From Streptococcus cuniculi (GTDB taxonomy: Bacteria > Bacillota > Bacilli > Lactobacillales > Streptococcaceae): a stretch of 64,000 bases of DNA. Each line of letters starts with the position of its first letter. Positions within the stretch are counted from its first letter, which is position 1. Below are positions 61,931 through 64,000 of the stretch, piece after piece. The stretch spans positions 142,388-206,387 of the forward strand of contig NZ_MSJM01000005.1 in NCBI RefSeq assembly GCF_001921845.1, given 5' to 3'. The notes beneath the pieces were generated by a model. That model was given only the letters and a program-made list of their open reading frames with translations, made no database searches and was not told the DNA's origin. The translations under genes were made by a program, and so were the position numbers.

Positions 61931-61973
61931 CCCATTTTTCGGTCACTTTCTTTTCGCTCTTGGTATCTTAAAT

Positions 61974-63728
61974 ATGGCAGTTGAAATTATTATGCCGAAA
62001 CTTGGCGTTGACATGCAAGAAGGTGAAATCATCGAGTGGAAAAAACAAGAAGGTGATGTGGTCAACGAAGGTGACGTTATCTTGGAAATGATGTCTGATA
62101 AGACCAGCATGGAATTGGAAGCAGAAGATTCAGGAATCTTGTTGAAAATCGTTCGTGGTAACGGTGAGACAGTACCTGTAACAGAAGTTATCGGCTACAT
62201 CGGTGCAGAAGGCGAAGTGGTGGAAGCAGGTGCAGCACCAGCAGCAGATGTTGCTCAAGCAACCGCAGATTTGAAGGCGGCAGGTCTTGAAGTACCAGCA
62301 GCTCCAGCTGAAGCGCCAGCAGCACCAAAAGCAGAACTAGCAGCTGACGAATACGATATGGTCGTTGTCGGTGGAGGTCCTGCAGGATACTACGCAGCCA
62401 TTCGTGGTGCTCAATTAGGTGGAAAAATTGCCATCGTTGAGAAATCAGAATTTGGTGGAACATGCTTGAACAAAGGATGTATCCCAACAAAAACTTACCT
62501 AAAAAATGCTGAAATCCTTGACGGATTGAAGATTGCGGCTGGTCGTGGTATCAACCTTGCTTCAACAAACTACACAATCGACATGGATAAGACAGTAGAC
62601 TTTAAAAATTCAGTTGTCAAGACATTGACAGGTGGGGTACAAGGTCTCTTGAAAGCCAACAAGGTGACGATTTTCAATGGTCTTGGTCAAGTAAACCCTG
62701 ATAAGACTGTGACAATCGGTAGTCAAACTATCAAAGGACGTAGCATCGTTCTTGCGACAGGTTCAAAAGTATCTCGTATCAACATTCCAGGGATTGACTC
62801 AAAACTTGTCTTGACATCAGATGACATCCTTGACCTTCGTGAAATTCCAAAATCCCTTACTGTAATGGGTGGTGGAGTTGTCGGAGTGGAACTTGGACTT
62901 GTCTATGCGTCATACGGTACAGAAGTAACTGTTGTCGAAATGGCAGACCGTATCATTCCAGGTATGGACCGTGAAGTGTCTGTTGAACTTCAAAAAGTCC
63001 TTTCTAAGAAAGGCATGAAATTCTTGACTTCAGTTGGTGTCTCTGAAATCATTGAAGCCAACAACCAATTGACCATCAAATTGAACGACGGATCAGAAAT
63101 CGTATCTGAAAAAGCTCTTCTTTCAATCGGACGTGTGCCACAATTGGCTGGTCTTGAAAATCTTAACCTTGAAATGGACCGTGGACGTATCAAGGTCAAC
63201 GCTTACCAAGAAACATCCATCCCAGGTATCTATGCACCGGGTGATGTCAACGGTACGAAGATGCTTGCCCACGCTGCTTACCGTATGGGTGAAGTAGCAG
63301 CTGAAAATGCGATTAACGGTAACCACCATAAAGCAAAACTCGACTTCACACCAGCAGCAGTTTACACACACCCAGAAATTGCCATGGTTGGTTTAACCGA
63401 AGAGCAAGCGCGTGAGCAATACGGAAACGACATCTTAATCGGTAAATGTAGCTTTACTGGAAATGGTCGTGCCATTGCGTCAAACGAAGCACACGGATTT
63501 GTTAAAGTCATTGCGGATAAGAAATACCATGAAATCCTTGGTGTTCACATCATTGGACCAGTAGCAGCTGAAATGATCAACGAAGCCGCAACGATTATGG
63601 AATCAGAATTGACAGTAGATGATGTAGCAGCATCAATCCATGGTCACCCAACCTTCTCAGAAGTCATGTACGAAGCCTTCTTGGATGTCTTGGGAGTAGC
63701 GATTCACAACCCACCAAAACGCAAATAA
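61974..63728 (+). CDS. lpdA: Dihydrolipoamide dehydrogenase E3 with N-terminal lipoyl domain
   Basis: This flavoprotein of 584 residues re-oxidises dihydrolipoamide with NAD+. Residues 1-80 are a lipoyl domain (Lys43 in MSDKTSME) almost identical to that of PdhC. After an Ala/Pro linker come the FAD fold (VVVGGGPAGYYAA), the redox-active disulfide in GGTCLNKGCIPTK (Cys164, Cys169), the NAD fold (VMGGGVVGVELG) and the dimerisation domain with the catalytic His in HGHPTFSE. An E3 with its own lipoyl domain is typical of streptococci. No Shine-Dalgarno precedes the ATG. Confidence 0.96.
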   Translation: MAVEIIMPKLGVDMQEGEIIEWKKQEGDVVNEGDVILEMMSDKTSMELEAEDSGILLKIVRGNGETVPVTEVIGYIGAEGEVVEAGAAPAADVAQATADLKAAGLEVPAAPAEAPAAPKAELAADEYDMVVVGGGPAGYYAAIRGAQLGGKIAIVEKSEFGGTCLNKGCIPTKTYLKNAEILDGLKIAAGRGINLASTNYTIDMDKTVDFKNSVVKTLTGGVQGLLKANKVTIFNGLGQVNPDKTVTIGSQTIKGRSIVLATGSKVSRINIPGIDSKLVLTSDDILDLREIPKSLTVMGGGVVGVELGLVYASYGTEVTVVEMADRIIPGMDREVSVELQKVLSKKGMKFLTSVGVSEIIEANNQLTIKLNDGSEIVSEKALLSIGRVPQLAGLENLNLEMDRGRIKVNAYQETSIPGIYAPGDVNGTKMLAHAAYRMGEVAAENAINGNHHKAKLDFTPAAVYTHPEIAMVGLTEEQAREQYGNDILIGKCSFTGNGRAIASNEAHGFVKVIADKKYHEILGVHIIGPVAAEMINEAATIMESELTVDDVAASIHGHPTFSEVMYEAFLDVLGVAIHNPPKRK

Positions 63729-63807
63729 GAAATCAAAAAGAGGCTGGGACAAAAAGATTTTGATTTTTGAGATTCTTTATCATCAAATCTTCAAATTAAT
63801 AAATTAA

Positions 63808-63849
63808 ATATAAAAAGCGGACAAAACTAGTTTTGTCCGCTTTTTATAT
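63808..63849 (+). terminator. 42-bp perfect palindromic terminator after lpd
   Basis: The whole stretch is self-complementary about a CTAG centre (arms start ATATAAAAAGCGGACAAAA) with a T-run built in. It ends the PDH operon. The segment before it (63735-63765) contains GAGGCTGGGACAAAA, a phrase common in streptococcal intergenic DNA. Confidence 0.9.
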
Positions 63850-63900
63850 TTAGGCTTGGACTTTGCCCACCTATTACCTGCATTTTTTGGTGTATAATCC

Positions 63901-63929
63901 TTGACAAATAGGCAGGGGTGGGGTATTAT
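63901..63929 (+). promoter_or_regulatory. Promoter of the gene starting at the window end
   Basis: TTGACA (63901-63906), a 17-bp spacer holding a G-run (GGCAGGGGTGGGG), and TATTAT (63924-63929). A small inverted sequence TACATGTA (63964-63971) lies in the leader. Confidence 0.7.
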
Positions 63930-63995
63930 AAAATATAATTGTATACTTCTTAAAACTATCGTATACATGTAATTTTTGAAAAGGGGAAAATCATT

Positions 63996-64000
63996 ATGAA
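63996..64000 (+). CDS. Start of a gene cut by the window end
   Basis: An ATG at 63996 follows AAAAGGGGAAA at normal spacing and is preceded by a good promoter. Only the first codon and two further bases are in the window, so no product can be named. Confidence 0.6.

Noticed and set aside
61961..61976. Possible leaderless start of lpd from an extended -10 (TGG-TATCTT)
   Set aside because: No acceptable -35 box lies upstream and the predicted start would fall inside the ATG, so the case is much weaker than for rlmB.

Overview
The window comes from a low-to-mid-GC Firmicute that is almost certainly a Streptococcus. The evidence is gene content and order: a PolC-type replicase; def; rpsO-pnp-cysE-cysS-mrnC; msmK serving a maltose/maltodextrin importer that lacks its own ATPase; dexB-type glucosidases; rplM-rpsI behind an L13 leader; and a pdhABCD operon whose E3 carries a lipoyl domain. 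Promoters are typical sigma-A sites and Shine-Dalgarno sites are strong. I cannot name the species from the sequence alone. No rRNA, tRNA, CRISPR array or intact insertion sequence was seen.

Layout. 1-2.8 kb: 3' two thirds of polC. 2.9-5.6 kb (minus): an osmolyte ABC importer (permease fused to binding protein, plus an ATPase with a premature stop) under a MarR regulator with a clear operator. 5.7-10.8 kb: aminopeptidase PepS, small membrane and lipoproteins, peptide deformylase, an MFS transporter overlapping rsuA. 10.8-12.2 kb: uracil permease behind a PyrR-type attenuator. 12.2-19.3 kb: rpsO, pnp, cysE, a nucleoside phosphorylase, cysS, mrnC and a PucR-type regulator. 19.4-30 kb: alpha-glucan uptake and hydrolysis (msmK, malR, malX-malC-malD, two GH13 glucosidases). 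The same operator-like motif precedes msmK, malR and malX, and a perfect cre lies in the malX promoter. 30-34.2 kb: a DUF4300-like lipoprotein, rlmB (predicted leaderless), DegV and two poorly characterised genes. 34.4-35.4 kb: rplM-rpsI.

35.3-41.8 kb is an accessory island inserted at the 3' end of rpsI. It is bounded by a 48-bp direct repeat of the rpsI tail (46/48 identical) and keeps the decayed C-terminus of a tyrosine integrase. It carries an unusual restriction-modification pair, in which the methyltransferase motifs are divided between two proteins and the large one also has a nuclease-like module and an SF2 helicase, plus an AbrB/Doc toxin-antitoxin pair. Beyond the island, 42.4-44.6 kb holds glycerate kinase and a beta-phosphoglucomutase-like gene arranged like a Campbell-type insertion: the last 108 bp of glxK recur downstream of pgmB together with a different, probably ancestral, gene end.

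45.8-52.1 kb is a five-gene transporter locus: two exporter-fold ABC half-transporters followed by a complete ECF module (S, T and a double-ATPase A). It is reminiscent of siderophore import loci, but no biosynthesis genes are present. 52.1-55.9 kb: a YheO/DauR-like regulator divergent from a PatB/MalY-type C-S lyase, a DAACS symporter and RidA, which looks like amino-acid catabolism with clean-up of reactive enamines. 56-57.9 kb: a beta-helix lipoprotein and a UPF0126/TRIC-like membrane protein. 58-63.7 kb: the pyruvate dehydrogenase complex, with three TTGTGAA half-sites upstream, two E1/E3-binding domains in E2, and near-identical lipoyl domains in E2 and E3. The window ends at the first codons of another gene.
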